A stretch of DNA of 59,465 nucleotides, taken from an uncultured Bacteroidales bacterium (GTDB lineage: Bacteria; Bacteroidota; Bacteroidia; Bacteroidales; JAUNSR01). The notes beneath the pieces are model-generated. The model was given only the letters and a program-made list of their open reading frames with translations. It was not told the DNA's origin and did not search any database. How positions within the stretch are numbered: position 1 is the stretch's first letter; each line of letters opens with the position of its first letter. The stretch covers positions 1 through 59,465 of the forward strand of contig CAMTON010000010.1 of assembly GCA_947074105.1 (NCBI GenBank). Direction: 5' to 3'. A program made the translations under genes and the position numbers. Shown here in pieces: positions 45,183-53,661 of this stretch.

Positions 45183-47228
45183 ATGCAATATTTATTAGTA
45201 TCTCTGTTATTAATAATAAATTTAGGTGGCCATAAAATATTTGCAAATACTGAGGACGTTCAGCAAAAAATAGCTCTTTTAAAAGAAAAGATTAACACAA
45301 CAAACGATAAAGAGTATAAACTGGAACTTATTGGGGACTTATTTAATACCGATTTCTCCGCAACACGCAATATTTACTGGTACAAACTGCAGGCTTCACT
45401 TGCAGACAGTCTTGGCTATGATAAGGCAAAAATTAAAGCTTATGCCAACATATCAAGGATTTATTTCAATAATGAGAAAAAGGACAGCCTTTTTTACTGG
45501 ATCGACAAAACGGCAGAAGCTTGCCGTAAAGCAGATAATTACGAGTATTATTTCGATACACGTATTTTTGGCTGCATGTGGTATATCCGCAATAAAAATT
45601 TCTCAATGGCAACAAATATGGTAAAAACTCTCCAGGAAGAAGCTGAGGAAAAAAACAGTTATGAAGGTAGAGTAAGTTGCTGTCAGGCTTTAGGTATGAT
45701 AAATCATCAGACCAACAACAGAGAAAAAGCAATAAGCAGTCTTGAGGAAGGTATAGCCCTTCTGGAATTTCTTCCTCATCGCAATCCCCTTAAATGTCAG
45801 ATGTATCTCTATCTTCTTATGGTAGCATTCGATGGCAATGACATTGATAAGAAAGAAAAGATTATGAATGGTTTTGCAAGTTTTCTTGAAGAGGAGGAAG
45901 CCAGACCAAAGCCGACATTCGCTTCCAGTAAAGCAAAATGGTATAATTATTACTATCATTTTCTTTTTCACCTGCAACAGAAAAATATTGACAGTACACG
46001 CTTTTACTTCAAAAAAACGGAGGAATATTCCCGAAATCTTTCTAATTATAATATTGATAAATATCATTATGATAAATCTCAATACTATGAACTTGAAGGT
46101 AACTATGAAAAGTCTCTTGAGGAAATCAATAAGGCTATTGATATGAGTCCTTCTCGCGGTGCTGAAATATACCTTAAACAGAAAGGTGACGTATATTCCA
46201 AAATGGGAAAACATGATATGGCTTATACTCAGTATTGCATGGCTCAGGATCATCTTGTTCAGACATGGAAAGATTTGCATGCAAAAGAGTTTAATGTTCT
46301 TAAAGAAAGGTCAGATCTGTTTTATGCTCAGATGGAAAAAAGTGAGTTGGAAATAAAATCAAGTCGCAACAGCATCCGCAGAATGTGTATATGTCTATGT
46401 ATTCTGGTTATACTTCTTGCTATCATCATCATCTTACTTATTAACGTCAACAAGTATAAAAAGAAACTTGCTCTTTCTACAGAAGCACTTAAAAATGAAA
46501 AAGAAAGACTTGAAACTATAAAGGAGCATCTGGAAGAGATGCTTAGTAAGGCAGAGGAAAGTAATAAGAAGAAAAATGCATTTCTTGCCTCCATGAGTCA
46601 CGAAATCAGGACTCCTCTTAATTCGATAATAGGTTTCAGTGAGCTTATTGTTGAAGAAGAGTATGGAACTAATGAAGAAAAAGAATTCGCATCAATAATA
46701 CAGAGCAATTCATATCTGCTTCTCAAGCTTGTGAATGATATAGTAAATCAAAGCAGAATGGAGTCTGAAACAATAAGTATCGAACTTGAAAAAGCAGATA
46801 TAATAAAATGTGCGCGAAATGCGGTTCAAAGTATAGGGAAACTTATCGGAAATGATGTAAGAATAAATTTCACATCCGATTTTGAGGAACTGATAATAGA
46901 TACCGACATATTCCGAGTTCAGCAGATTCTTACTAACCTGCTTGGTAATGCCGCAAAATTTACTGAAAAAGGAAATATATATCTTGACATAACTCGGGCA
47001 GAAGGATATCTTAAATTCTCTGTATCGGATACCGGATGCGGAATCCCTGCAGATAAGCATCAGAGCGTATTTCTAAAATATGAAAAACTCAATGAAAATA
47101 TCTGCGGTACAGGTTTAGGTCTTTGGATATGTCAGGCTATAACCGAAAAACTTAAAGGAAGAATTTATATTGATTCATCTTATATGGATGGCGCAAGATT
47201 CGTCTTCGAACATCCGATAAAATATTAA
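45183..47228 (+). CDS. Sensor histidine kinase with periplasmic TPR domain (first of a tandem pair)
   Basis: A 681-residue membrane kinase. A signal peptide (about 1-21) is followed by a helical TPR-like sensor (about 25-385; NREKAISSLEEGIALLEF and GNYEKSLEEINKAIDM are repeat units), one membrane helix (about 398-422, run of Ile/Leu), a coiled linker, HisKA with His473 (SMSHEIRTPLNSIIGFSEL) and an ATPase domain with N (LLGNAAKFTEKG), G1 (DTGCGIP) and G2 (GTGLGLWI) boxes intact. It has no receiver or DNA-binding domain and no response regulator is encoded nearby. It lies 10 bases before a paralogue of the same architecture. Confidence 0.9.
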   Translation: MQYLLVSLLLIINLGGHKIFANTEDVQQKIALLKEKINTTNDKEYKLELIGDLFNTDFSATRNIYWYKLQASLADSLGYDKAKIKAYANISRIYFNNEKKDSLFYWIDKTAEACRKADNYEYYFDTRIFGCMWYIRNKNFSMATNMVKTLQEEAEEKNSYEGRVSCCQALGMINHQTNNREKAISSLEEGIALLEFLPHRNPLKCQMYLYLLMVAFDGNDIDKKEKIMNGFASFLEEEEARPKPTFASSKAKWYNYYYHFLFHLQQKNIDSTRFYFKKTEEYSRNLSNYNIDKYHYDKSQYYELEGNYEKSLEEINKAIDMSPSRGAEIYLKQKGDVYSKMGKHDMAYTQYCMAQDHLVQTWKDLHAKEFNVLKERSDLFYAQMEKSELEIKSSRNSIRRMCICLCILVILLAIIIILLINVNKYKKKLALSTEALKNEKERLETIKEHLEEMLSKAEESNKKKNAFLASMSHEIRTPLNSIIGFSELIVEEEYGTNEEKEFASIIQSNSYLLLKLVNDIVNQSRMESETISIELEKADIIKCARNAVQSIGKLIGNDVRINFTSDFEELIIDTDIFRVQQILTNLLGNAAKFTEKGNIYLDITRAEGYLKFSVSDTGCGIPADKHQSVFLKYEKLNENICGTGLGLWICQAITEKLKGRIYIDSSYMDGARFVFEHPIKY

Positions 47229-47238
47229 TGCATTCAGA

Positions 47239-49293
47239 ATGAAAAAATATATACTGCTATTACTGATTATTGCTTTTAATATCATTGATTCAGTTGCTTT
47301 GCCTGTTTCTGATCATGCTATTGCCGGACTTCAGGAAGAACTAAAAACAGCCGAAACATTTGAAGAAAAGAAAAATATCCTTAGTAAGCTTGCAAATCTT
47401 CATTTCAACACCTCTGAGGAGGTGGATTATTATCTGGAATTAATCCGTCTGTGTAACGATAAAAGTAATGTGAAGATAAAAATCAGTTCTTATGGTGCTA
47501 TAACAAGAAATTATTATAACAGGGGAATAAGAGACAGTATAGCATATTATGCTGAAGTTCTCCGGCCTCTTGCTATGGAATACGAAGAATATAATGAATA
47601 CAGTTATACTTTCGCTTATTTATGCTATAATCATATTGCTGATAATAATTTTGAATATGCTCTTGATATCGTTAAACAGTTGCAGCAGCTTACAAGATTA
47701 ACAGATAACTTTAATTTCAATTTTACCTATACAGTCATAATGGGTAAGATATATACAAAGATTGAAGAATACGCCAAATCTCTTGAGTATTACCAATCTG
47801 CTCTTGATATTTTAATTGAGAATTGTAATGAAAGGATAAGTACTAAAGGTCAGCTATATTTCTATATCACCGAATTACATCTCAGAATGAATAATCCGGA
47901 TTCGGCTCTGGTATATGTAAATAAGCTTGATGAATTGCTAAATTATGACATGACTCAAAATGTACCTGCTCTTCCGGAAATAAGATGCAGGAAATTAAAT
48001 ACGGTATATTCTCTTTTCGCAAATATCCTGAGAAACGATGCGGATGCAGCAGTAGTAGATATTGAAATTCTCAAAAATATGCCGGAAGTTGATGACTGGT
48101 ATGTAGAGAAAAGTACACATTTCGCTTTTTTTGAATTTTATATCCGTCTTTTTGATCTGGAAAAGGCAAATTATGAGTTACATGAGGCATTAAGAAACCG
48201 GCCAGATGATATTATTTTACTCCGTCGCCTTTATACTCTTTTCGGTATTCAGGGAAATTTTGAAGAAGCGAATAAGATATTGGTTGATCTATATGAGAGA
48301 CAGCGTAATGATTATGAACGCAGAGCAAGAATAGATGTCGACAACTATTTTATCAATGAGGAAATAAATAACCTGAAATCAGATTCCGCTTTTCTGAAAA
48401 TAAAAGAACAGGAAAACATTTTCTATATCACTATTGCTATGACAGCAATTGTAGCAATTATCATTATTATAATGATTCTGATATATTTCCGTTCCAGAAA
48501 AATGAAAGCTAAGCTTGAAGTTACACGTATCGAACTTTTACGCGAAAGAAATGATCTTCTTAAAACTAAGGAGATGCTGGAAAGCGCACGTGATAAGGCA
48601 AATGAAAGTAACAGGTTAAAAAGCTCTTTTCTTGCCAATATGAGCCATGAGATACGCACACCTCTTAATTCCATTGTTGGCTTTAGCGATATCATAGCTT
48701 CCGTCTCTAACGATGAAAGTAAGGAAAAACAGTATGGAGAGATAATAAAGATGAATGCAGATCTGCTGATGAATCTTATTAATAATATACTTGAATTAAG
48801 CCGTATTGATTCGAAAAGGGTTAATATCGAACCTTCGGAAATAGATATTACAGACTTCATGTATAAAATATTCGATTCCTTCAGGTCTTCATTAAAGAAT
48901 AAAAATATCACATGTTCTTTTGTATCCAAAGAAGAAAAGATCACCGTGGTAAGCGATCCTATTAAGCTAAAACAGGTTGTAGTCAATATTCTTGACAATG
49001 CCTACAAGTTTACCTCACAAGGTGAGATAATGATGGAGATTATCAGAAATGAAAATTCTGTAAGAATCTCAATTAAAGATACCGGTTTCGGAATTCCGGA
49101 TGAAAAGAAAGATCTTATATTCGAGCGCTTCGAAAAACTTGATGATTTTACTCCGGGAGCAGGCCTCGGACTTTCTATTTCCGGTTCGCTGATGGATAAC
49201 CTCGGAGGAAAGATATGGCTTGATACTTCTTATACTTCCGGAGCTGCTTTTAATATTGAAATACCTTTTTCTTTTATCAGGCTTCCGGATTAA
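47239..49293 (+). CDS. Sensor histidine kinase with periplasmic TPR domain (second of a tandem pair)
   Basis: A 684-residue paralogue of the preceding kinase with the same order: signal peptide (about 1-20), TPR-like helices (about 25-385; EEYAKSLEYYQSALDIL; FEEANKILVDLYERQ), one membrane helix (about 394-416), coiled coil, HisKA with His470 (NMSHEIRTPLNSIVGFSDI) and ATPase domain (ILDNAYKFTSQG; DTGFGIP; GAGLGLSI). The two are clearly diverged in the sensor, so they may read different signals or form a heterodimer. The operon ends at a strong terminator 50 bases downstream. Confidence 0.9.
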   Translation: MKKYILLLLIIAFNIIDSVALPVSDHAIAGLQEELKTAETFEEKKNILSKLANLHFNTSEEVDYYLELIRLCNDKSNVKIKISSYGAITRNYYNRGIRDSIAYYAEVLRPLAMEYEEYNEYSYTFAYLCYNHIADNNFEYALDIVKQLQQLTRLTDNFNFNFTYTVIMGKIYTKIEEYAKSLEYYQSALDILIENCNERISTKGQLYFYITELHLRMNNPDSALVYVNKLDELLNYDMTQNVPALPEIRCRKLNTVYSLFANILRNDADAAVVDIEILKNMPEVDDWYVEKSTHFAFFEFYIRLFDLEKANYELHEALRNRPDDIILLRRLYTLFGIQGNFEEANKILVDLYERQRNDYERRARIDVDNYFINEEINNLKSDSAFLKIKEQENIFYITIAMTAIVAIIIIIMILIYFRSRKMKAKLEVTRIELLRERNDLLKTKEMLESARDKANESNRLKSSFLANMSHEIRTPLNSIVGFSDIIASVSNDESKEKQYGEIIKMNADLLMNLINNILELSRIDSKRVNIEPSEIDITDFMYKIFDSFRSSLKNKNITCSFVSKEEKITVVSDPIKLKQVVVNILDNAYKFTSQGEIMMEIIRNENSVRISIKDTGFGIPDEKKDLIFERFEKLDDFTPGAGLGLSISGSLMDNLGGKIWLDTSYTSGAAFNIEIPFSFIRLPD

Positions 49294-49341
49294 TGAATAC
49301 AACATAAATTCCGATCATTGTAATATCCTGTTAAATATATT

Positions 49342-49389
49342 GCCGGATTTAATAATATAGCTCTCTTTATTATTAAATCCGGCCTTTTC
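49342..49389 (+). terminator. Terminator of the TPR kinase operon
   Basis: GCCGGATTTAATAAT pairs perfectly over 15 bases with ATTATTAAATCCGGC, then CTTTTC. Confidence 0.85.
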
Positions 49390-49444
49390 ATATTCAAATA
49401 TTAACAAACTCACATTACTTTGCAAAATATAGTTAAACAAAGTG

Positions 49445-49493
49445 TATTATTAGGTACTTTGCGTTGCATAGTACCTAATAATATATATCTTTG
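49445..49493 (+). promoter_or_regulatory. Operator and promoter of the padR-pspC operon
   Basis: TATTATTAGGTAC (49445-49457) and GTACCTAATAATA (49471-49483) form a perfect 13-bp inverted repeat with a 13-base spacer. A TATCTTTG -7 box (49486-49493) starts two bases after it, and a GTTG (49463-49466) sits 19 bases upstream of that box inside the spacer. A dimeric repressor bound here would cover the promoter. The PadR protein encoded 21 bases downstream is the obvious candidate. Confidence 0.7.
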
Positions 49494-49513
49494 AACCATA
49501 AACCTAATGAGGG

Positions 49514-49843
49514 ATGAATACTGAAAATGTAAAATCGCAGATGAGAAAGGGTATACTTGAGTATTGTACTCTTCTTATTCTCAATAAAAGAAAAGCTTAT
49601 GTCTCCGACATTATACAGTCGCTTAAGGACGCAAAGCTGATCGTTGTTGAGGGAACACTCTATCCTCTGCTGACCAGACTTAAAAATTCCGGTCTCCTGA
49701 ATTATGAATGGGTTGAATCAACACAGGGTCCTCCTCGTAAATATTACGAGCTTACCGATAAGGGAAGAATGTTCTTAGACGAACTTGAGAGCTCCTGGAA
49801 TGAACTGAACTACGTCATAAATCACATAAGAGATAAAGAATAA
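49514..49843 (+). CDS. PadR-family transcriptional regulator
   Basis: A 109-residue winged-helix regulator of the short PadR subfamily. Helix-turn-helix and wing are visible in EYCTLLILNKRKAYVSDIIQSL, VEGTLYPLLTRLKNSGLLNYEW and PPRKYYELTDKGRMFLDEL. PadR proteins are usually autoregulatory repressors released by ligand or stress. The 13-bp inverted repeat over its own promoter supports autoregulation. The stop is 12 bases before the PspC-domain gene. Confidence 0.93.
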   Translation: MNTENVKSQMRKGILEYCTLLILNKRKAYVSDIIQSLKDAKLIVVEGTLYPLLTRLKNSGLLNYEWVESTQGPPRKYYELTDKGRMFLDELESSWNELNYVINHIRDKE

Positions 49844-49855
49844 AAAAGCAGCTTT

Positions 49856-50956
49856 ATGAACAAGACATTTACAATAAACCTGAATGGACGCGTTTACAAT
49901 ATAAACGATGATGCTTATGAAGTTCTTAACGAATATCTTGATTCTCTAAAGAACATTTTCGCATCCGAAGAAGGCGCAAGCGAGATAATGGAAGACATTG
50001 AAGCTCGCATCGGAGAACTTTTCTCAGAAAGAATGCGCTATGGAATGCAGGTAATAGGTGTTTCAGATGTTCAGGACATGATAAAGATCATGGGTAATCC
50101 CGGGCAGATTGAAAATGAAGACAACACCGACATCGATATTGATGATTCTAAAAATTCTTCTTATTCAGGAGATGCTTCTGTAGAACCTGAAGAAGAAACG
50201 GCAAATAAACAGACAGGTAAGAATTCTGAAAAAAACGGAGAAAAAAGAATCAAACGACTTTTCAGAAATCCTGATAACAGAGTTATAGCCGGAGTATGTT
50301 CCGGATTAGGATGCTATCTTAATGTAGATCCTATAATTATCAGAATCCTGTTTATAATATCTCTGATTTTCAGTTTCGGGATGACTCTTTTGCTTTACGC
50401 TATATTGTGGGCAATAATGCCGGAAGCTAAAAGTGTAGCACAGAAACTACAGATGAAAGGAGAAGAAGCAAATGTTGAAAATATCAGACAGGCAATAAAC
50501 GAAGGAGAAATAGCCCAGAGCGGCGGAAACCACAGTACACTGGGTGTAGTGCTCGGTTTTATTGTAAAACTCGTTGCAATACTTGCAATTGTAACAGTCG
50601 TGATCACTCTTTTACCGATGTTGTTTTTTCTGATTCCGTTCCTCTTCATTTTCGGAATAGGCGATGGATTCGGTCCCGGCGGACCAATAGGACCTATGGG
50701 GCATATGCCTTTCGGAAACGGAAGTTTCACATTTTCAATGACCACACTGCCGTTCATGCAGGTTATATTCTACATTGCATGCGTATTACTGGCATTGATT
50801 CCGATAGCAACTTTGGTTCAGTTTATTCTTGTAAAGAATAACAAGAGCAAACCGATGAACGGTTCACTTAAACTGACAGTGGTTCTGATATGGATTGTGG
50901 CTCTGATATTCGTGGTATCACGATTCATCATTAAATGGATACCATTTATGATGTAA
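49856..50956 (+). CDS. PspC-domain membrane protein
   Basis: A 366-residue protein. A cytoplasmic N-terminal region (1-135, with an acidic linker) is followed by a PspC domain (about 138-198; NPDNRVIAGVCSGLGCYLNVDP and the membrane helix after it). Further membrane helices lie at about 225-270, 300-322 and 340-362, and a Gly/Pro-rich loop (GFGPGGPIGPMGHMP) sits between. PspC is a membrane-stress sensor in proteobacteria. PadR-PspC operons are common in Bacteroidota, where the pair probably forms an envelope-stress response; that role is inferred. Confidence 0.88.
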   Translation: MNKTFTINLNGRVYNINDDAYEVLNEYLDSLKNIFASEEGASEIMEDIEARIGELFSERMRYGMQVIGVSDVQDMIKIMGNPGQIENEDNTDIDIDDSKNSSYSGDASVEPEEETANKQTGKNSEKNGEKRIKRLFRNPDNRVIAGVCSGLGCYLNVDPIIIRILFIISLIFSFGMTLLLYAILWAIMPEAKSVAQKLQMKGEEANVENIRQAINEGEIAQSGGNHSTLGVVLGFIVKLVAILAIVTVVITLLPMLFFLIPFLFIFGIGDGFGPGGPIGPMGHMPFGNGSFTFSMTTLPFMQVIFYIACVLLALIPIATLVQFILVKNNKSKPMNGSLKLTVVLIWIVALIFVVSRFIIKWIPFMM

Positions 50957-51051
50957 ATAAATAGAAATTCTTAGTTATAAAAAATAAGCATAAATATTTC
51001 ATGATTTTGAGTGTTATTTAGGTAATAAGTTCTTAGTTAGATGAAGATGGA

Positions 51052-51080
51052 AAAGGCGGCTCGTGATGAGTCGCCTTTCA
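51052..51080 (+). terminator. Terminator of the padR-pspC operon
   Basis: AAAGGCG plus CTC pair with GAG plus CGCCTTT, followed by CATTTTT. Confidence 0.75.
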
Positions 51081-51135
51081 TTTTTATATTATGTCTTATT
51101 TATTTCAGCCTGCATTGTGCTTAAAAGACTGACAT

Positions 51136-51537
51136 TTATTTGTGAGTGAAATTAGCAGCTATCCTTGTAGCGATCTCTTTCATCTGTTCCGGACTAAGCT
51201 GAAGTTTTTCTTTTCTGAAGTTCATGTCTCCTTCATTATTCAGAGGAATAAGATGTATATGCGCATGAGGAACTTCGAGACCCATTACACACTCTCCTAT
51301 CCTCTTACACGGTACTGATTTCTGAATTGCAAGAGCTACTTTCTTTGCGAATATGCTGAAAGCAGCAAGCTCGTTATCCGGCATATCAAATATATAATCT
51401 ATCTCCTTCTTCGGAATTACAAGAGTATGTCCCTCAACAATCGGATTTATATCAAGAAAAGCATAGAAGTTTTCATCTTCCGCTACTTTATAAGAGGGTA
51501 TCTCCCCCTGTACGATCATAGTAAAAATTGAAGCCAT
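51136..51537 (-). CDS. HIT family nucleotide-binding protein
   Basis: A 133-residue histidine-triad hydrolase/transferase of the Hint type. The catalytic triad HxHxH is in PHAHIHLIPLN (about residues 92-102). Other family marks are FLDINPIVEGHTLVIPK and a CKRIGECVMGLEVPHAH run. Such proteins hydrolyse adenosine phosphoramidates; the physiological substrate is not set by sequence. It lies downstream of greA, but two terminator hairpins separate the genes, the nearer only 24 bases before its ATG. Confidence 0.93.
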   Translation of the reverse strand: MASIFTMIVQGEIPSYKVAEDENFYAFLDINPIVEGHTLVIPKKEIDYIFDMPDNELAAFSIFAKKVALAIQKSVPCKRIGECVMGLEVPHAHIHLIPLNNEGDMNFRKEKLQLSPEQMKEIATRIAANFTHK

Positions 51538-51560
51538 AATAATTAAGTTTTTATTATATA

Positions 51561-51592
51561 CAAAAAGACCTGTCTATTTACATAAACAGGTC
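51561..51592 (-). terminator. Terminator hairpin just upstream of the HIT gene
   Basis: On the minus strand GACCTGT (from 51592) pairs with ACAGGTC and runs into TTTTTG. It ends 24 bases before the HIT start codon. Confidence 0.65.
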
Positions 51593-51629
51593 CTAAATTA
51601 TAAAAAAACAGATTCAAAAATCATTTTTA

Positions 51630-51676
51630 TAAAAATATTATGTCCGTTTTCCGGATATGGGAAACGGACATAATAT
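51630..51676 (-). terminator. Terminator of greA
   Basis: ATATTATGTCCGTTT pairs with AAACGGACATAATAT. On the minus strand the stem is followed by TTTTTAT and it begins right after the greA stop codon. Confidence 0.8.
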
Positions 51677-51677
51677 T

Positions 51678-52148
51678 TTAACAGGATATCTCTACGATTT
51701 CAAAAGTCATCATTCCTGAAGGAACTTTGATCTCTACCACATCACCTACTTTCTTTCCAAGAAGTCCCTTGGCTATTGGTGTGCTTATTGAAATCTTTCC
51801 TTCTTTAAGATTAGCTTCAGAGTCTGAAACAAGAGTATATGTCATTGCAGCGTTGTTCTTAAGGTTCTTAATTTTTACTTTGTTAAGAATCTGTACAGCG
51901 TCTGTGGAAATTTTGCTTTCGTCAATAATTCGTGCTTTTGACAACAAATCTTTAAGCTGAGCGATCTTCATTTCCAATAACCCCTGAGCTTCTTTTGCAG
52001 CGTCATATTCTGCATTTTCTGAAAGGTCGCCTTTATCACGAGCTTCAGCTATTTGACGTGAAATCTCAGGTCTTTTTGTTGTCTCCAAAAAGGCTATCTC
52101 CTCTATGAGCTTTTTGTAGCCCTCTTCTGTCATATAACTTACTGCCAT
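51678..52148 (-). CDS. greA: Transcription elongation factor GreA
   Basis: A 156-residue factor that rescues backtracked RNA polymerase by stimulating transcript cleavage. The N-terminal coiled-coil hairpin (1-75) has the acidic tip DLSENAEYDAAKEA with the key Asp and Glu residues. The C-terminal FKBP-like domain has ISISTPIAKGLLGKKVGDVVEIKVPSG. Full length. It has its own -7 box and terminator. Confidence 0.96.
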   Translation of the reverse strand: MAVSYMTEEGYKKLIEEIAFLETTKRPEISRQIAEARDKGDLSENAEYDAAKEAQGLLEMKIAQLKDLLSKARIIDESKISTDAVQILNKVKIKNLKNNAAMTYTLVSDSEANLKEGKISISTPIAKGLLGKKVGDVVEIKVPSGMMTFEIVEISC

Positions 52149-52211
52149 ACTAGTATATTATTTTATAGGTTAATTTTTTAATTAATTGATTCTTTTAGTA
52201 TATATATTAAT

Positions 52212-52250
52212 AAAAAAGAATTCCGGCTTTTTTGACTTTGCCGGAACTCT
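52212..52250 (-). terminator. Terminator of the TlpA-like lipoprotein gene
   Basis: On the minus strand AGTTCCGGC pairs with GCCGGAATT and runs into CTTTTTTAT. Confidence 0.75.
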
Positions 52251-52271
52251 TTTCTAAATTTCTGTATATTA

Positions 52272-52279
52272 CAAATATA
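52272..52279 (-). promoter_or_regulatory. Probable -7 box of greA
   Basis: TATATTTG on the minus strand fits the consensus. A CTTG (one mismatch to TTTG) lies 20 bases upstream at 52303-52300. The distance to the greA ATG is 123 bases. Confidence 0.4.
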
Positions 52280-52335
52280 ATAAAATTTTGTTCCGTTGTC
52301 AAGAATGATACCTTGACAACAGAGTTAAATTGTTA

Positions 52336-53484
52336 TCAAAGTAGTTTTCCTATCTGATTTTCTGCTTCATTAAGATCTGATATTCTGATTATGACCGATC
52401 CGTCTTTATCGAGCAGATAGGCCGTAGGCAATGAAGTTACATTATAATTTTTAGCCGCTTTAGAATAAACCGATTCCTTATCATTTACAGTTATCCAAGG
52501 CAGATTTGAAGCAGCGTTCTTCCATAAATTCTCATCAGTATCAAGTGAAACCTGATATATCTCAAAATTTTTATTTTTGAATTTATTATAGATGGAAGCA
52601 AGCTGCATATTGTATGCCGGAGAGTATTCTGCTCCGTACATAGTAAAATCCAAAAGGACAACTTTACCATTCATATCTGAAAGCTTGATTTGTTTCCCGT
52701 TTATATTTGGTAAAACAATCTCAATCATATTTTGTTCTTGAATATTTTCAAGCTGTTTGCTTGCAATTTTCTCATTACGTCTTCTCTGAAGAGCAAGATA
52801 TACAATATCTCTGATAGGCTTTGTGCTTGTATGAGTTTTATTATATGTATCCCAGCTTGTTGCTACGGCTGCATATGCGACATAATCATTCTTATCATTG
52901 GGGTCAAACACAAGCAGACCGTTAACTTTCTGAAGCACTGTAAAATAAGCTGCCGCACTTGCAGGATTTTCAAATATATACGGTGACACGACATTCTTAT
53001 ATGAAAGGAGTGCCAGTCGTACTGAATCTGCAAACTGGTCGGCATTTATCTTATGCGTAAGATACATTGCATCATATGTATTATATGCCTGTTTAAGTTT
53101 CTGTCCCTCAAGAGAGACTTCTTTTATTTTCTGACTTTCATGCGAACCTTCTATAATATAATTTGATGCAAGATTATTGATATCTCCTTTAATAGAAATT
53201 CTCTCAGCTGAGTCAACTGCAAGATTTATAATATTATTATCAATATTAAGAGTTATGAATTCCGGATACTGAAGTGGAATTATATTGGTTTTAAATTCTC
53301 CATTCTTATTAATAGTAATGGTATCAGTCTTGATTCTTTTATCGTTAGATTCAAGAACAACAACTTTTCCTTCAGCGCCTTCTATTTTTCCTTTGATTTC
53401 AACTCCGTTATTTCTTTCGCAGCCTGTGATTATGACAAGAGCAAATATAAATAAGGAAGCAAGATTTATCTTATTTTTCATCAT
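52336..53484 (-). CDS. TlpA-like lipoprotein lacking the CxxC active site
   Basis: A 382-residue lipoprotein (lipobox IITGC, Cys22 from the first Met; a second ATG follows immediately). An N-terminal DUF4369-like beta domain (about 28-125) and a helical middle precede a thioredoxin-fold domain (about 250-382). The position expected for WCxxC reads DFTMYGAEYSPAYN (about 279-292), with no cysteine, while the cis-Pro region (VTSLPTAYLLDKDG) is kept. It therefore cannot be a normal thiol-disulfide oxidoreductase, and a binding or structural role is more likely. It is monocistronic, with a TATCTTTG box 68 bases upstream. Confidence 0.85.
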   Translation of the reverse strand: MMKNKINLASLFIFALVIITGCERNNGVEIKGKIEGAEGKVVVLESNDKRIKTDTITINKNGEFKTNIIPLQYPEFITLNIDNNIINLAVDSAERISIKGDINNLASNYIIEGSHESQKIKEVSLEGQKLKQAYNTYDAMYLTHKINADQFADSVRLALLSYKNVVSPYIFENPASAAAYFTVLQKVNGLLVFDPNDKNDYVAYAAVATSWDTYNKTHTSTKPIRDIVYLALQRRRNEKIASKQLENIQEQNMIEIVLPNINGKQIKLSDMNGKVVLLDFTMYGAEYSPAYNMQLASIYNKFKNKNFEIYQVSLDTDENLWKNAASNLPWITVNDKESVYSKAAKNYNVTSLPTAYLLDKDGSVIIRISDLNEAENQIGKLL

Positions 53485-53551
53485 TAAGCATAATTGTTAT
53501 AAAATACAATATAGTATATAGTATAGGTTGGCAAACATTATTATAAAGTTT

Positions 53552-53559
53552 CAAAGATA
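53552..53559 (-). promoter_or_regulatory. Possible -7 box of the cysteine-less TlpA gene
   Basis: TATCTTTG on the minus strand fits TAnnTTTG, 68 bases before the ATG. No -33 match is seen. Confidence 0.4.
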
Positions 53560-53661
53560 GTTATAAGATATCAGTTTGTTATCTCACCACTTAAAGAAAT
53601 GTTATAAATATATCTATTTTTTAACATAAAACCAAGCTGCAACAATCTGATATTATAATAA

